From NCBI GenBank assembly GCA_028711875.1, contig JAQTRJ010000161.1, positions 1-5,754 on the forward strand: 5,754 bases of DNA, written 5' to 3'. The position numbers and the translations under genes were made by a program. The notes beneath the pieces were generated by a model that was not told the origin of the DNA, ran no database searches, and worked only from the letters and a program-made list of their open reading frames with translations. This document shows positions 4,086 to 5,754 of the stretch, piece by piece (the stretch's first letter is position 1; the number at the start of each line of letters is the position of its first letter). The stretch is from a bacterium (GTDB lineage Bacteria; Electryoneota; RPQS01).

Positions 4086-5754
4086 CTACTGTCCGGTCGC
4101 TTCCGCGTCGCCGATCTCGATCTCTTCGCCGTCCTCTTTGACGATCTTGGCGACGTCGCCGATTTTATCGCCGGAGTCGAGGCGGATCAGGCGGACGCCC
4201 TGCGTGACGCGGCCCATTTCGCGGATGTCGGCCATGCTCTGGCGAATGACCACGCCGCTCGACGTGATGATGATGAGGTCGTCGCTCTCGGCCACTTCCT
4301 TGATCGCCACCATCGCGCCGGTTTTGGGAGTGGTCTTCAGCGCGAGCACGCCGCCCGCGCCGCGCTTGGTCAAGCGATAGTCCTCGACCGCCGAGCGCTT
4401 TCCGTAACCGTTTTCGGTGACGGTCAGGATCGAGGAATTCTCGTGCGCGACGATCATGCCCACCGCGCGCGCCTCGGTCTTGAGATTCACGCCGCGCACG
4501 CCGGTGGCCGTGCGACCCATCGGACGGACGTCGCTTTCCGTGAAGCGCACGGCCTTGCCTTCGCTGGTGCCGATGATGACTTCATTCGTGCCGTCGGTGA
4601 GCGCGGCCTCGATGAGTTCGTCGCCTTCCGCGATGTTCAACGCGATGATTCCCGACGAGCGCGGATTGGAAAAATCGGAGAGCGCCGTCTTCTTGACGGT
4701 GCCGCTCTTCGTGCACATGAGCACGTAGCGGTCGTCGCGGAATTCCTTGACCGTTAAGAACGCGCGGACTTTTTCCTCGGCGCTGCGCTCGATCAGATTG
4801 ACGAGCGCCTTGCCGCGCGTGCCGCGGCCAAGCTGCGGAATCTGATAGACCTTCAGCCAATAGCAGCGGCCTTTGTCGCTGAAGAACAGAATGTAGTCGT
4901 GCGTGGAAGCGACAAAGAGATGTTCGATGAAATCCTCTTCGCGCGTGGTCGCTCCCTGACTCCCGCGTCCGCCGCGTCCCTGCTTGCGGAATCCCGTCAC
5001 TGGGAAGCGCTTGATGTAGCCGGCGTGGGAAATCGTCACCACCATGTCTTCCGGGGCGATCATATCTTCGAGCGTAACCTCGGCGGTATCTTCTACCACG
5101 TCCGTCCGCCGTTCATCGCCGTATTTTTCGCGCAGTTCGACAAGTTCGCTCCGCACAACCTGCATTCTCCGCTCATGCGACTCGACGAGTGCGGTCAGCG
5201 CCTCGATGTTCGCACGCAGCTCTCGGATTTCATCCACAAGTTTCTGCCGCTCGAGACCCGTCAGGCGCGCCAGCCGCATGTCGAGAATGGCCTTGGCCTG
5301 CACTTCGGAGAGCTTGAAAGCGGCGCGCAGTTCGGCGTTGGCCACTTCGGTGGAGGAAGCGCGGCGGATGATCTCGATCACTTCGTCAATGTTGTCCACC
5401 GCGATCTGCAGGCCTTCGAGGATGTGCATGCGCTCCTGCGCCTGCTTGAGCTCGAACTGCGCGCGGCGGTAGACGACTTCGTGACGGTGATCGAGATAGT
5501 ACTCGATCATTTCGCGCAGCGTGAGCACGCGCGGCACGCCCTTGACCAGCGACAGCATGATGATGCCGTAGGTCTCCTGCATCGGCGTGTGCTTGAAGAG
5601 CTGCGAGAGCACCACGTCGGGCACGGCCTCGCGCTTGAGTTCGATCACCAGTCGCATACCGTCGCGGTCGGACTCGTCGCGGATGTCGGCGATGCCTTCG
5701 ATCTTCTTGTCGTTGACATGGCTGACGATGGTTTCGATCAGGCGCGCCTTGTTG
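4086..5754 (-). CDS. gyrA: DNA gyrase subunit A, C-terminal two-thirds (cut by right edge)
   Basis: GyrA breaks and rejoins DNA in the A2B2 gyrase that adds negative supercoils using ATP. The reading frame stays open to the right edge. The 32 codons before the first visible Met (5657) read NKARLIETIVSHV... then IADIRDESDRDG, a core GyrA motif, so that Met is internal. About 555 residues are visible. By comparison with E. coli, roughly 270 are missing, including the winged helix, the quinolone-resistance region and the active-site tyrosine. Visible parts are the end of the tower, the long coiled-coil and its dimer knob (about 80-215 of the visible chain; AKAILDMRLARLTGLE is characteristic), then a six-bladed DNA-wrapping beta-pinwheel from about 235. 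The GyrA box is QGRGGRG (4962-4982), a variant of QRRGGKG; its presence separates GyrA from ParC. The end is a short acidic tail (EDGEEIEIGDAE), which in E. coli GyrA tunes wrapping. The TAG stop is at 4086-4088. Confidence 0.98.
   Translation of the reverse strand, partial: NKARLIETIVSHVNDKKIEGIADIRDESDRDGMRLVIELKREAVPDVVLSQLFKHTPMQETYGIIMLSLVKGVPRVLTLREMIEYYLDHRHEVVYRRAQFELKQAQERMHILEGLQIAVDNIDEVIEIIRRASSTEVANAELRAAFKLSEVQAKAILDMRLARLTGLERQKLVDEIRELRANIEALTALVESHERRMQVVRSELVELREKYGDERRTDVVEDTAEVTLEDMIAPEDMVVTISHAGYIKRFPVTGFRKQGRGGRGSQGATTREEDFIEHLFVASTHDYILFFSDKGRCYWLKVYQIPQLGRGTRGKALVNLIERSAEEKVRAFLTVKEFRDDRYVLMCTKSGTVKKTALSDFSNPRSSGIIALNIAEGDELIEAALTDGTNEVIIGTSEGKAVRFTESDVRPMGRTATGVRGVNLKTEARAVGMIVAHENSSILTVTENGYGKRSAVEDYRLTKRGAGGVLALKTTPKTGAMVAIKEVAESDDLIIITSSGVVIRQSMADIREMGRVTQGVRLIRLDSGDKIGDVAKIVKEDGEEIEIGDAEATGQ

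Noticed and set aside
4086..5657. Treating the Met at 5657 as the start of a short GyrA.
   Set aside because: The frame upstream stays open to the window edge and encodes the conserved GyrA segment ending in RDESDRDG, so this Met is internal.
1..5754. An undescribed multi-gene system, phage, CRISPR array, tRNA or rRNA in the window.
   Set aside because: All coding capacity is taken by four recognisable genes, no regularly spaced repeats or RNA-gene signatures are seen, and the genes do not share a clear joint function.

Overview
The window holds four protein-coding genes, all on the minus strand. In the direction of transcription they run: gyrA (cut by the right edge), a membrane sugar-phosphate transferase, the redox regulator rex, and a secreted protein related to peptide-N-glycosidase F (PNGase F). 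The secreted protein ends in a 'NYPNPFNP' type carboxy-terminal module finishing in a basic-hydrophobic tail, which is typical of type IX (Por) secretion cargo in the Fibrobacteres-Chlorobi-Bacteroidetes (FCB) superphylum and its uncultured relatives (Zixibacteria, KSB1 and Eisenbacteria-like lineages). With the GC-rich, Shine-Dalgarno-using sequence, this suggests an FCB-group bacterium outside the classical AT-rich Bacteroidetes. The assignment is inference from one protein module and the general style of the DNA.

Layout: 1-121 holds the edge of a dispersed repeat and a strong hairpin that probably terminates the PNGase-like gene. 122-1459 is the PNGase F-like gene. 1460-1596 is a spacer that carries one copy of a palindromic element. 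1597-2286 is rex. 2287-2549 is a spacer holding the rex ribosome-binding site, a second, longer copy of the palindromic element, and a degenerate C-run repeat. 2550-3992 is the sugar transferase. 3993-4085 is a short spacer with a hairpin just after gyrA. 4086 to the right edge is the distal two-thirds of gyrA.

The genes do not form an obvious pathway. Gyrase is housekeeping, the transferase would start a lipid-linked surface glycan, Rex senses NADH/NAD+, and the last product is a secreted candidate glycan-acting enzyme. Spacers of 93, 263 and 137 bp with hairpins argue against one tight operon. I found no convincing evidence for an undescribed multi-gene system. The points most worth following are the changed active-site positions and cysteine-rich insertion in the PNGase F-like protein, a heptamer repeat inside its signal peptide, and two related families of small palindromic repeats confined to the spacers.
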